The notes under the pieces were generated by a model. The model saw only the letters and a list, made by a program, of their open reading frames with translations, was not told where the DNA came from and ran no database searches. 23,045 nucleotides of DNA from JADGRA01 sp035622755 (GTDB lineage Bacteria; Myxococcota; Myxococcia; Myxococcales; Myxococcaceae): contig DASPUU010000059.1 in assembly GCA_035622755.1 (NCBI GenBank), positions 1 to 23,045 on the forward strand, in the 5' to 3' direction. Shown here in pieces: positions 1 through 7,224 of this stretch (position 1 is the first letter of the stretch; the number at the start of each line of letters is the position of its first letter). The translations under genes were made by a program, and so were the position numbers.

Positions 1-136
1 CCTCGATCAGGATGTGCCCCCGTGCCAGCAGGGCCGTGAGGAGCATTTCCACGGCCCGCGACTCGCCCCGATAGATCAGCGCGATGTTGTCGCGCAGCCG
101 CCGCAGGGCGGCCATCGGGCTTCCGTCATCCCTCAT
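1..136 (-). CDS. MoxR-family AAA+ ATPase, N-terminal fragment
   Basis: The 5' end of a gene that runs off the left edge of the window; about 45 residues are visible. The reading shows an N-terminal helix followed by ALLARGHILIE, which matches the segment just before the Walker A loop of MoxR ATPases (typically LLAGGHVLLEDVPGVGKT); the P-loop itself lies outside the window. The start ATG at 136 shares an ATGA overlap with the stop of the upstream mannose-1-phosphate guanylyltransferase gene, so translation is probably coupled; an in-frame ATG at 115 is the alternative start. MoxR ATPases usually act as chaperones with VWA-domain proteins and are often followed by a DUF58 gene, which would be expected further left. 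The family call rests on a short stretch only. Confidence 0.66.
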   Translation of the reverse strand, partial: MRDDGSPMAALRRLRDNIALIYRGESRAVEMLLTALLARGHILIE

Positions 137-1167
137 CGCGCTCGTCCCCTTCCCTTCCGCGCCGCCGCGTCGCGCCGGAGGCGCTCGACGGCGGACCGCA
201 GCTCCCCTTCCCGCTCGAACGGCATCACGAGAACGCCCTCGCCCGCCACCACGATCGCGCTGTCGCGGACGCCCGGCGCGATCACCGGCACGTCCGACAG
301 GACGAGGTTGCCGCGCTCGTCGGACGCTCCTTTCAGGTCCCGAACCGCTCGCCACGTGCCCGCGTCGCTCCAGCCCGCACGCAGAGGCACGGCCCTGACG
401 TGGGCGGCCTTCTCCATCACCGCGTAGTCGATGGAGACGGAGGGAAAGCGGCGAAAGGCGCGCGACAGAGCCGCTCGGAAGGTGGGCCGGCGGATGGTGG
501 GCTCGAGGCGCGCCATGGTCTCGGCGACCTCGGGAAGGTGGTGGGCCAGAGCCTCCTTCATCGCCCGCACGGTGAAGACGAAGATTCCCCCGTTCCACAG
601 GTATTCGCCCGAGGCGACGTACTCGGCGGCCCGCACCGGGTCCGGCTTCTCCACGAAGGCCTGGACGCGGAAGGCGCCGTCGGCGAGCGGCGCGCCGGTG
701 CGGATGTAGCCGTAGCCGGTCTCTGCCCGGGTCGGCCGGATGCCCACCGTCACCAGGTCCCCGGTGCGGGCCACCCGCGCCGCCCGCTGCAGCACGCTCC
801 GGAAGCCGGCCGGGTCGGCGACGTGGTGGTCCGAGGGAAGCACGGCCAGCACCGCCTCCGGCTCGCGCGCTCCCACCACCCAGGTGGCCAGGGCGATGGC
901 CGGCGCCGTGTTGCGCGCCACCGGTTCCACCACCACGTTGCTCGCCGGGAGGCCAGGGACGAGCCTCCGCACGAGCGGAGCGTGGCCCGGCCCGCAGACG
1001 ACGAAGGTGCGCCCGGCCGGCGCCAGGCCCTTGAGCCGGGCGACGGTGTCCACCAGGAGCGGGCGGTCGGAGGCGAGGGGAAGGAACTGCTTCGGGCGAC
1101 GGGCACGGGACAGAGGCCAGAAGCGCGTTCCTGAGCCGCCGGCCATCACCACCGGGAAGATCGTCAT
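133..1167 (-). CDS. manC: Mannose-1-phosphate guanylyltransferase (short, single-domain form)
   Basis: Makes GDP-mannose from mannose-1-phosphate and GTP in the cytoplasm, feeding polysaccharide and glycan synthesis. The protein has 344 residues. It opens with the nucleotidyltransferase signature GGSGTRFWPLSR near residue 10, followed by PKQFL; a GYGYI segment, a FVEKPD motif and a SIDYAVMEKA segment follow in the expected order. It lacks the C-terminal phosphomannose-isomerase cupin domain of the long bifunctional form, so a separate ManA is expected elsewhere. The ATG at 1167 overlaps the stop of the upstream NUDIX gene (ATGA), and its own stop overlaps the moxR start, so this is a tightly coupled operon. 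Specificity for mannose rather than another hexose-1-phosphate is by family likeness. Confidence 0.9.
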   Translation of the reverse strand: MTIFPVVMAGGSGTRFWPLSRARRPKQFLPLASDRPLLVDTVARLKGLAPAGRTFVVCGPGHAPLVRRLVPGLPASNVVVEPVARNTAPAIALATWVVGAREPEAVLAVLPSDHHVADPAGFRSVLQRAARVARTGDLVTVGIRPTRAETGYGYIRTGAPLADGAFRVQAFVEKPDPVRAAEYVASGEYLWNGGIFVFTVRAMKEALAHHLPEVAETMARLEPTIRRPTFRAALSRAFRRFPSVSIDYAVMEKAAHVRAVPLRAGWSDAGTWRAVRDLKGASDERGNLVLSDVPVIAPGVRDSAIVVAGEGVLVMPFEREGELRSAVERLRRDAAARKGRGRAR

Positions 1168-1763
1168 GATCGAAGGAGGGCCTTCCAGGCGGGGAGATCC
1201 GCCGTGACGTCGAGCAGGTTCCGCACGATGCGCGCGGTGGCCCCCCAGATGGTGTGCCCCGCGTGCTCGAAAAAGTAGATGTCGCGCTCGGCCCCCCGCA
1301 CGACGCGGCGTTCCACACGCTGGCGGCCAGGCTCGAGCAAGGCGGTCACCGGTACCTCGATGACCTCGGCGATCTCCTCGGGGTCCGGCGCCAGCACCGT
1401 GCCTGCCGAGAGCACCCCTACGAAGGGGACGACACGGAACTCGGTGAGGGTGGGAATCTCGTCCAGCATGCCCAGGACGTCGACGCGCTCCCGCGGAACG
1501 CCCACTTCCTCCTCGAGCTCCCGGAGAGCGGCGTGCAGAGGCGTCGAATCACCCGGGTCGCGAACTCCTCCCGGGAAGGAGATCTGACCCGCATGTCGTC
1601 GGAGGGAATCCGGACGCCGGGTGAAGACGAGGACCGGCCGGTCCTCCTGCATCGTCAGCGGGACCACCACCGCTGCCTCGCGCAGCTCCAGCCCGGGCAG
1701 GTCGAGCGAGTGGCCGGGGCACTCCCGGAGTCGCTGGGCAAGCTGTTCCAGCAGCGGTTGCAC
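1164..1763 (-). CDS. NUDIX hydrolase, CoA pyrophosphatase (NudL/YeaB) type
   Basis: A 199-residue NUDIX hydrolase that probably cleaves the pyrophosphate bond of coenzyme A or a related dinucleotide. The NUDIX helix is visible as REL.EEVGV after a GG loop. The segment RRHAGQISFPGG directly before it is the extra signature of the CoA-pyrophosphatase group, which separates it from MutT-like enzymes. The first acidic position of the NUDIX box reads as Asp in GDST, as in that group. The gene starts with GTG at 1763, five bases after the uppP stop, and its stop overlaps the manC start. Substrate is inferred from the signature only. Confidence 0.86.
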   Translation of the reverse strand: MQPLLEQLAQRLRECPGHSLDLPGLELREAAVVVPLTMQEDRPVLVFTRRPDSLRRHAGQISFPGGVRDPGDSTPLHAALRELEEEVGVPRERVDVLGMLDEIPTLTEFRVVPFVGVLSAGTVLAPDPEEIAEVIEVPVTALLEPGRQRVERRVVRGAERDIYFFEHAGHTIWGATARIVRNLLDVTADLPAWKALLRS

Positions 1764-1768
1764 GGGCC

Positions 1769-2662
1769 CTAGTCACTCACCTGCTTGTTCAGCGAGGGAC
1801 GACCGGGATCGCTGGGCTGGGAAACGTTCTCCAGGCCGCTCAGCGGGCTGAGCTTCCCGGTGACCAAGAGACCGAGCAACAACCCGCCCAGGGCCACCCG
1901 GTAGACGACGAAGACCAACGTCGAGCGAGTGCGCAGGAAGCGCAGGAGCCAAGCGATGGCCAGCATCCCGGAGACGAACGCGACCACCGTTCCCACCACC
2001 ACGTCCGCTCCGGTGAAGGGCTCTCCGCTCCGGACGAGGTGCCGCATCTCGAACAGCCCGGCGGCGGCGGTGGCCGGCACGGAGAGGAGGAAGGAGTAGC
2101 GCGCCGCGTCCTCGCGCCGGAAGCCCAGGGCCAGCCCTCCGGTGAGCGTCGTCCCTGACCGGCTCGAGCCCGGGATGAGCGCCACCGCCTGACACAGTCC
2201 AATGAGGATCCCGTCCTTCCAGGTCATTTCGGCCAGGGTGCGCCGGTGGGCGGCAATACGCTCGGCGAGCAGCAGCAGGAGCGCCAGTCCGACCATGGCC
2301 GCGACGATGACCCAGAGAGAACGGAGCGAAGTCTCGATGCTGTGCTTGAGAACCAGGCCGAGAACACCGATGGGCAGCGTCCCGACGATGACGAACCAGG
2401 CCAGGCGCGCCTCCACCGTCCCGAAGGGCGAGCGCTGCACCAGCCCCCGCACCCAGGCAACGGCCAGCCCCACCAGATCCGACCAGAAGTAGACGATGAC
2501 GGCAGCCACCGTGCCGAGCTGGATCATCGCCGTGTAGGCCGCTCCCGCGTCGGGCCAGCCGAGGAGCTCGGGAACGATGCGCAGATGGGCGGTGGAGCTG
2601 ATGGGCAGAAACTCGGTGACGCCCTGGACGACTCCCAGGACGATGGCTCGGAAGAGTCCCAT
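1769..2662 (-). CDS. uppP: Undecaprenyl-diphosphatase UppP (BacA)
   Basis: Integral membrane phosphatase that recycles undecaprenyl pyrophosphate to the monophosphate carrier used for peptidoglycan and surface glycan synthesis; overproduction in other bacteria gives bacitracin resistance. The protein has 297 residues and starts MGLFRAIVLGVVQGVTEFLP. It shows both family signatures: EFLPISSTAHL near residue 17 and IPGSSRSGTT in the middle. Several hydrophobic helices follow. I chose the ATG at 2662 because family members begin with exactly this helix; the open frame extends to a TTG at 2710, but those residues do not look like UppP. No good Shine-Dalgarno is visible. It is the first gene of the uppP-NUDIX-manC-moxR operon, and the region upstream carries inverted repeats. 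Confidence 0.93.
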   Translation of the reverse strand: MGLFRAIVLGVVQGVTEFLPISSTAHLRIVPELLGWPDAGAAYTAMIQLGTVAAVIVYFWSDLVGLAVAWVRGLVQRSPFGTVEARLAWFVIVGTLPIGVLGLVLKHSIETSLRSLWVIVAAMVGLALLLLLAERIAAHRRTLAEMTWKDGILIGLCQAVALIPGSSRSGTTLTGGLALGFRREDAARYSFLLSVPATAAAGLFEMRHLVRSGEPFTGADVVVGTVVAFVSGMLAIAWLLRFLRTRSTLVFVVYRVALGGLLLGLLVTGKLSPLSGLENVSQPSDPGRPSLNKQVSD

Positions 2663-2720
2663 GTCGAGCGGCCGGTCATGGCGCAAAGCGCTCCGAGCGG
2701 CAAGGGTCAATCCGGCCCCA

Positions 2721-2740
2721 CAGCCCGGAAGCCCGGGCTG
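2721..2740. repeat. Perfect 8-bp inverted repeat upstream of uppP
   Basis: CAGCCCGG, a four-base spacer AAGC, then CCGGGCTG. All eight pairs match and the hairpin would be very GC-rich. No T-run follows on either strand, so it does not look like an intrinsic terminator. It lies 59-78 bases upstream of the uppP ATG and could be a leader hairpin or a protein-binding site; its function is unknown. Confidence 0.5.
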
Positions 2741-2990
2741 GACACGCCTCTCGTCGCTCGTTCACGTGCAGCACCGTCCTGTCACTCGGGAAGGCGACCC
2801 GCGAGGTCTCGCGAGGGCCCGACGGACGAGACGCGGCGTCCGCTCCGGTGCCGGTCGCTGGACCAACGAGCACCCACGGACCCCGGGTCGGCCCGTCCTC
2901 GCCCTCTCGAGATGACGGAATTCACGGCGCTGCGGCCTCTCGGCTCTCCGAGGCGATCGATGTCTCCACGCTTCGTCGGCGCGGCAGCGC

Positions 2991-3008
2991 GACCCTGGTG
3001 CTAGGGTC
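2991..3008. repeat. 6-bp inverted repeat just before the transglycosylase gene
   Basis: GACCCT, spacer GGTGCT, AGGGTC. It ends 11 bases before the upstream candidate start of the lytic transglycosylase and about 53 bases before the alternative start. It could be an operator or an mRNA hairpin limiting initiation. A six-base repeat in GC-rich DNA can also arise by chance. Confidence 0.35.
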
Positions 3009-3019
3009 CTGCCCCGCCC

Positions 3020-5080
3020 ATGGTCCTCCGGCCCTGGCCTAGGCTCGCCTTGCCTCCGGCGATGCGGTTGCTTGCCGCGGCCGTCGCTCTGGCCTGCCTG
3101 CCCGCCCTCGCCGCGGACGAGGACCTGGCCGCCATCCAGCTCCGCGGGACCCTCCGGGTGCTCGTGCTGCGCGAGTCGAGCACCGGCCTTCCCCGCACCG
3201 CGCAAGGCCAGAGCGACTCGGCACTGGTCCAGGAATTCGCCGCCCGCCAGGGGCTCCACGTCGAGGAGGTGAACGTCGACCGGATGAACCAGCTCCTCCC
3301 CGCCCTCCTCGCCGGCAAGGGGGACGTGGTCGCCGAGGGCATCACCGTCACCGCCGCCGCAGCCGGGCGCGTGGCCTTCACCCAGGCGGTGCGAGTCGTC
3401 GACGAGGTCCTCGTCGCGAGGAAGGGGGCGCCCGGGCTTCCGGCACGGGCCTCGGAGCTCGATGGCAAGCGGGTGGCGGTCATCCCCGGCTCGGCGGCGG
3501 CCGAGGCGCTCGAGGCACTGAAGAGCACCGCCGCGCCGGGCGTGATCATCGACGTCGTGGAGAGCGCCACCGAGGCGGAGCAGCTGGTCTACGAGGTGTC
3601 ACGCGGGGAGCGCCCCCTGACCGTGGCCTCGTCCGCCGAGCTGGAGGCGATCGAGAGCTACAATCCCGGCCTCCAGCACCTCTTCGCCGTCGCCCAGCGC
3701 CAGCCGGTGGCCTGGGCGGTCCGGCCGTCGGCCCTGCGACTCCATGCCGCCCTGGACAGCTTCCTGCTCGAGAAGGGCCTGGTGCACTACGCCAACCGCC
3801 GTTTCACCGGGGACCTCGACGGCATCGTCAAGCGCGGGGAGCTGAGGGTCATCACTCGAAACAACGCGGTCAGCTACTACCTCGACCGGGGTGAGCCGCG
3901 CGGCTTCGACTACGAGCTCGCCTCGCTCCTGGCCAAGCGGCTTCACGTCCGGCTGGCCATGGTCGTCCCGCCGGCGCACGACCAGATGGTTCCCTGGCTC
4001 CTCGAGGGGCGCGGCGACGTCATCGCCGCCTCGTACACCATCACGCCGGACCGGGCCCGGATGGTCTCCTTCAGCCGCCCCTACCTCCAGGTGCAGGAGC
4101 TGGTCGTGCAGCGCACCGCCGAGCCCCGGCTGGCCGGGGTGGCAGACCTGGCCACGCGGAAGATCAGCGTCCGTGCCGGCTCGAGCTACGCCCAGACCCT
4201 GGCGGCGCTCCAGCCTCGCGTCGCCCTCACCGTGGTCACCGCTCCGGAGGACGTGGAAACCGAGGAGCTCATCGATCAGGTGGCCGCCGGCAAGGCGGAT
4301 CTCACCGTGGCCGACAGCCACATCCTCAAGGCCGAGCTGACCTGGAGAAGCGACGTGGCCAGCGCCTTCGCGCTCGAGCCGGAGGGCAAGAAGGACCTCG
4401 CCTTCGCGGTGCGGGTGGGAAACCCGCGGCTGCTGGCGGCGGTGGATGCTTTCGTCAAGGCGGTGGACCGAAGCCTGGAGTTCAACCTCGCCTACCGTCG
4501 CACCTTCGAGTCACGTTCCGACCCGACCATCCAGCGAGCCGAGCTGACCGGAGCGGGCAGCGTCTCACCCTACGACCCGATCTTTCAGAAGTACGCGCCG
4601 CGCTACGGGTTCGACTGGCGGTTGACCGCGGCCCAGGCCTACCAGGAGAGTCATTTCGATCCCAAGGCGCGAAGCCGCGAGGGCGCGGTCGGGCTGCTGC
4701 AGATCCTCCCCCGCACGGCGCGGAGCCTCGGCTTCAACCGGCTCACCGACCCCGAGGAGTGCACCCACGCCGGCATCGCCTATCTGGCCCAGCTCATGTC
4801 CCAGCTCGAGCCGGACCTGGCCGTGCACCAGCGGGTCCGCTTCGCCCTGGCTGCCTACAACGCCGGCATGGGCCACGTGAGCGACGCCCGGCGCCTGGCC
4901 CGGGAGCTGGGGCTAGACCCGAACCGATGGTTCGGAAGCGTGGAGAAGGCGATGCTCGAGCTGCAGAAGCCTGCCTACTACCGGCACGCTCGGTACGGGT
5001 ATGCGCGGGGAAGCGAACCGGTGCGCTACGTTTCGCAGATCCAGACCCGGTACGAGCAGTACCTGGCCCTGGTGCCCTGA
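3020..5080 (+). CDS. MltF-like lytic transglycosylase with two tandem solute-binding domains
   Basis: A secreted 686-residue peptidoglycan lytic transglycosylase. In order: signal peptide (hydrophobic stretch ending ALA near residue 32), a first periplasmic solute-binding domain (SBP_bac_3 type, about 42-265), a second one starting at GELRV (about 273-500) and a C-terminal SLT goslar-type lysozyme fold (about 520-650). The catalytic Glu is E543 in QESHFDP, followed by GAVGLLQI and AAYNAG, both typical of SLT enzymes. E. coli MltF has only one SBP domain. The first domain is more diverged: it lacks the ERARxxxFSxPY-like segment that the second shows as RARMVSFSRPY. The start is uncertain: ATG at 3062 gives a more compact signal peptide (MRLLAAAVALACLPALA), and neither start has a clear Shine-Dalgarno. 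The 3' end is 15 bp from the convergent ahcY stop. Confidence 0.88.
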   Translation: MVLRPWPRLALPPAMRLLAAAVALACLPALAADEDLAAIQLRGTLRVLVLRESSTGLPRTAQGQSDSALVQEFAARQGLHVEEVNVDRMNQLLPALLAGKGDVVAEGITVTAAAAGRVAFTQAVRVVDEVLVARKGAPGLPARASELDGKRVAVIPGSAAAEALEALKSTAAPGVIIDVVESATEAEQLVYEVSRGERPLTVASSAELEAIESYNPGLQHLFAVAQRQPVAWAVRPSALRLHAALDSFLLEKGLVHYANRRFTGDLDGIVKRGELRVITRNNAVSYYLDRGEPRGFDYELASLLAKRLHVRLAMVVPPAHDQMVPWLLEGRGDVIAASYTITPDRARMVSFSRPYLQVQELVVQRTAEPRLAGVADLATRKISVRAGSSYAQTLAALQPRVALTVVTAPEDVETEELIDQVAAGKADLTVADSHILKAELTWRSDVASAFALEPEGKKDLAFAVRVGNPRLLAAVDAFVKAVDRSLEFNLAYRRTFESRSDPTIQRAELTGAGSVSPYDPIFQKYAPRYGFDWRLTAAQAYQESHFDPKARSREGAVGLLQILPRTARSLGFNRLTDPEECTHAGIAYLAQLMSQLEPDLAVHQRVRFALAAYNAGMGHVSDARRLARELGLDPNRWFGSVEKAMLELQKPAYYRHARYGYARGSEPVRYVSQIQTRYEQYLALVP

Positions 5081-5095
5081 GCGCGCTTCCCGCGA

Positions 5096-6415
5096 TCAGG
5101 TCCCCTGGTTCCAGCTGTCGAGGTACTTCACCTGCTCGGGGGTGAGGACATCCACCTTCACCCCCATGGCCTTCAGCTTCAGGCGGGCGATGTCCCGGTC
5201 GATGGCCTCCGGGACGGAGTAGACCTTGCGCTCCAGGGTGGAGTGGTTCTTCACCATCCACTCGCTGCACAGCGCCTGGTTGGCGAAGGACATGTCCATC
5301 ACGCTCGAAGGATGGCCCTCGGCGGTGGCCAGGTTGACCAGGCGCCCCTCCCCCAGGACGACGATGCGTCGGCCGCTCCGGAGGGTGAACTGCTCGACGA
5401 AGTCACGCACCTGCCCCCGCTCCTTGGCCATGGCGGCCAGCGCGGCCAGGTCGAGCTCGACGTTGAAGTGGCCGCTGTTGGCCACGATGGCGCCGTCCTT
5501 CATCGTCTCGAAGTGCTCGCCGCGGATGACGTTCAGGTTCCCGGTGACGGTGCAGAAGAAGTCGCCGATCCGGGCCGCCTCCTTCATCGGCATCACCCGG
5601 TAGCCGTCCATCACCGCCTCGAGCGCCTTGAGCGGATCGATCTCCGTCACCACCACGTCGGCGCCCATGCCCTTGGCGCGCATGGCCAGTCCGCGGCCGC
5701 ACCAGCCATAGCCGGCGACGACGAAGACGCTGCCGGCGAGGAGCCGGTTGGTGGCACGGACCATGCCGTCGATGGTCGACTGGCCGGTGCCGTAGCGGTT
5801 GTCGAAGAGGTGCTTGGTGAGCGCGTCGTTCACCGCCACGATCGGATAGCGAAGGACGCCTTCCCGGGCCATGGCCCGGAGCCGGATGACCCCGGTGGTC
5901 GTCTCCTCCGTCCCGCCGACGATGTTGCGGAGCAGGTCCTTGCGCTCGGAGTGGAGCACGCCCACCACGTCCGCGCCGTCGTCCATGGTCAGGTGCGGAC
6001 GGCTGGCCAGGGCCGAGGTGATGTGCCGGTAGTAGGTCTGGTTGTCCTCGCCCTTGATGGCGAAGACGCGGATGCCGTGGTCCATGACCAGGGCGGCGGC
6101 GGCATCGTCCTGGGTGGAGAGGGGATTGGAGGCGCAGAGCGTGACCTCGGCGCCGCCCGCCTTCAGCGCGATGGCCAGGTTCGCGGTCTCGGTGGTCACG
6201 TGGAGGCAGGCCACCATCCGCATGCCGCGGAAGGGCCGCGCCTTGGCGAACCGGTCCCGGATGAGGTGGAGGACAGGCATCGACCGGCCCGCCCACTCGA
6301 TGCGCAGCCGGCCCTTCTCCGCCAGGGAGAGGTCCTTGACGTCGCATTCCACGGGGGCGCCACGGGGGGTCTTCTTCTTGTTCAGCTGAGCGACTTTTCG
6401 AGCGGGCACGGCCAT
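5096..6415 (-). CDS. ahcY: Adenosylhomocysteinase
   Basis: Cytoplasmic NAD-dependent enzyme that splits S-adenosylhomocysteine into adenosine and homocysteine, removing the product that inhibits methyltransferases. The 439-residue protein starts MAVPARKVAQL. Recognisable parts are the substrate domain with MDDGADVVG, the TTTGVIRL segment, the NAD-binding loop GYGWCGRGLAM followed by VVVTEIDP, and NSGHFNVELD. It ends VKYLDSWNQGT, as in the shorter archaeal and Thermotoga-type enzymes, and has no C-terminal KPDHYRY tail of the classical form. The ATG at 6415 was chosen because residues upstream of it are low-complexity and unlike the family. metK lies 1.5 kb upstream, so two steps of the methyl cycle are close but not clearly co-transcribed. 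Confidence 0.94.
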   Translation of the reverse strand: MAVPARKVAQLNKKKTPRGAPVECDVKDLSLAEKGRLRIEWAGRSMPVLHLIRDRFAKARPFRGMRMVACLHVTTETANLAIALKAGGAEVTLCASNPLSTQDDAAAALVMDHGIRVFAIKGEDNQTYYRHITSALASRPHLTMDDGADVVGVLHSERKDLLRNIVGGTEETTTGVIRLRAMAREGVLRYPIVAVNDALTKHLFDNRYGTGQSTIDGMVRATNRLLAGSVFVVAGYGWCGRGLAMRAKGMGADVVVTEIDPLKALEAVMDGYRVMPMKEAARIGDFFCTVTGNLNVIRGEHFETMKDGAIVANSGHFNVELDLAALAAMAKERGQVRDFVEQFTLRSGRRIVVLGEGRLVNLATAEGHPSSVMDMSFANQALCSEWMVKNHSTLERKVYSVPEAIDRDIARLKLKAMGVKVDVLTPEQVKYLDSWNQGT

Positions 6416-6495
6416 GGCGGAGTGAGGCCTCGTTGGCGAGGAGGGATGAGCGGCGCGCACGCTCTACCGTGCAGGGGCGCCCGAGGGCAAGGCGG

Positions 6496-7122
6496 TCAGG
6501 CCCGACCGCGCACCCGGGCGTAGTGCCGCCGCGCCTTGTGGCGATTGCCGCAGGACCCCATCTCGCACCAGCGGCGGCTGTGGTTGCGGGTCTGGTCCAG
6601 GTAGAGCCAGCCGCATTCGCCGGAGTGCACCGCCTCGCAGACGCGCACCTTTCGAGCCAGGTCCCCGGTGAGGAGCTCCTCGGCCGCCAGCGCCAGCCGG
6701 GGCACCACCGTGTCCAGGTCCTCGGCCGGCGGAGGCTCCCAGACGTAGCCGTGCTCGGAAGGACGGAGCCGGCGAGCTTCCCAGGCGCGCTGCACCTCGC
6801 CCTCGAAGGCAGCGAGGTCCTCGTCGAGCGCCCGGGTGTGGTCCGCGATGGCCCGGAAGAGCCGATGGACGACCTCGCGGAAGGCGCGCGCCCGCTCCAG
6901 GGCCTGGGCCGCCTCGTGCGGACGGGCCGCCGCCTCGCGGCCGAGCCGTCGCCCTTCCGCGGCCGAGAGGACGCCGGCCTGGGTGGCCCATCCGAGGAGT
7001 TCATTGAAAGTATTGAGCTTTTCACGCGACCGGGCGGGGCGAAGGCCGCCGACGGTGTTCACGAAATCGACCGCGGGATGGCCGGCGATGAGCTCGAAGC
7101 GGGTGGGCTTGGGTGTCTCCAT
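6496..7122 (-). CDS. CGNR zinc-finger / ABATE-domain transcriptional regulator
   Basis: A 208-residue putative regulator. The N-terminus (ELIAGHPAVDFVNTVGG) matches the start of the ABATE domain, thought to be a ligand or stress-sensing module. The C-terminus holds the CGNR zinc finger with four Cys in VRVC, GECGWLYLD, RRWCEMGS and CGNRHKARRHYAR. Proteins of this group are predicted stress-response regulators; few have been studied. The ATG at 7122 is preceded within 10 bases by a perfect TATAAT, so the mRNA should start almost at the start codon; a GTG at 7128 is the alternative start. It faces a 53-residue membrane-protein gene across an operator-like region, which suggests that it controls itself and that gene. 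Its stop is 80 bp from the ahcY start. Confidence 0.88.
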   Translation of the reverse strand: METPKPTRFELIAGHPAVDFVNTVGGLRPARSREKLNTFNELLGWATQAGVLSAAEGRRLGREAAARPHEAAQALERARAFREVVHRLFRAIADHTRALDEDLAAFEGEVQRAWEARRLRPSEHGYVWEPPPAEDLDTVVPRLALAAEELLTGDLARKVRVCEAVHSGECGWLYLDQTRNHSRRWCEMGSCGNRHKARRHYARVRGRA

Positions 7123-7131
7123 GGCCACCCC

Positions 7132-7159
7132 ATTATAACCGACAAACTAAGCTTGACAG
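7132..7159 (-). promoter_or_regulatory. Putative sigma70-type promoter of the CGNR regulator
   Basis: Read on the minus strand: -35-like CTGTCA (7159-7154, 4 of 6 to consensus), a 16-bp spacer and a perfect -10 TATAAT (7137-7132). The expected transcription start is about 7125, only a few bases before the ATG at 7122, so the transcript would be leaderless or nearly so. The -10 box overlaps one GGTTA motif of the operator cluster. Confidence 0.6.
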
Positions 7160-7208
7160 GTTACTGGGTGTCAGTGCATATAACCCTCATCTAACCAATA
7201 GAGGGTTA
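7136..7208. promoter_or_regulatory. Cluster of five GGTTA/TAACC motifs, candidate operator
   Basis: The pentamer GGTTA or its complement occurs five times in 73 bp: TAACC at 7136, GGTTA at 7159, TAACC at 7181, TAACC at 7192 and GGTTA at 7204. They sit on the -10 of the CGNR promoter, the spacer and -10 of the facing promoter, and its leader. Two overlapping inverted repeats use them: TAACCCTC (7181-7188) with GAGGGTTA (7201-7208), and TCTAACC (7190-7196) with GGTTAGA (7204-7210). The stretch is clearly AT-richer than its surroundings. The layout suggests binding by the adjacent CGNR regulator; this is inference. Confidence 0.5.
7153..7184 (+). promoter_or_regulatory. Putative promoter of the 53-residue membrane protein
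   Basis: A consensus -35 TTGACA lies at 7153-7158. Candidate -10 boxes are CATATA at 7177 (18-bp spacer) or TATAAC at 7179 (20-bp spacer); the second matches better, the first is better spaced. The -35 shares its bases with the -35 of the divergent promoter, so the two promoters overlap back to back and could not easily fire independently. Confidence 0.42.
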
Positions 7209-7224
7209 GACGGAGGTCGTCGCC

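Larger units (their letters stand above)
2663..3019. other. Non-coding divergent intergenic region
   Basis: This 357-bp gap lies between the divergent uppP and transglycosylase genes. Short open frames cross it on both strands, but none has a recognisable protein, a ribosome binding site or sensible composition, so I read it as non-coding. It holds three inverted repeats: 2721-2740, 2800-2813 (CGCGAG, two bases, CTCGCG) and 2991-3008. A weak -35-like TTGACC lies at 2710-2705 on the minus strand. Both promoters presumably lie here, but I cannot place them firmly. Confidence 0.5.

Noticed and set aside
6416..6495. SAH riboswitch or terminator between the CGNR gene and ahcY
   Set aside because: Two small hairpins exist (6428-6441 and 6457-6472), but the gap is only 80 bp, the SAH riboswitch core is not recognisable, and no T-run follows.
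5243..6523. A 426-codon plus-strand open frame antisense to ahcY
   Set aside because: It is the antisense shadow of a strongly conserved enzyme and shows no motif of its own.
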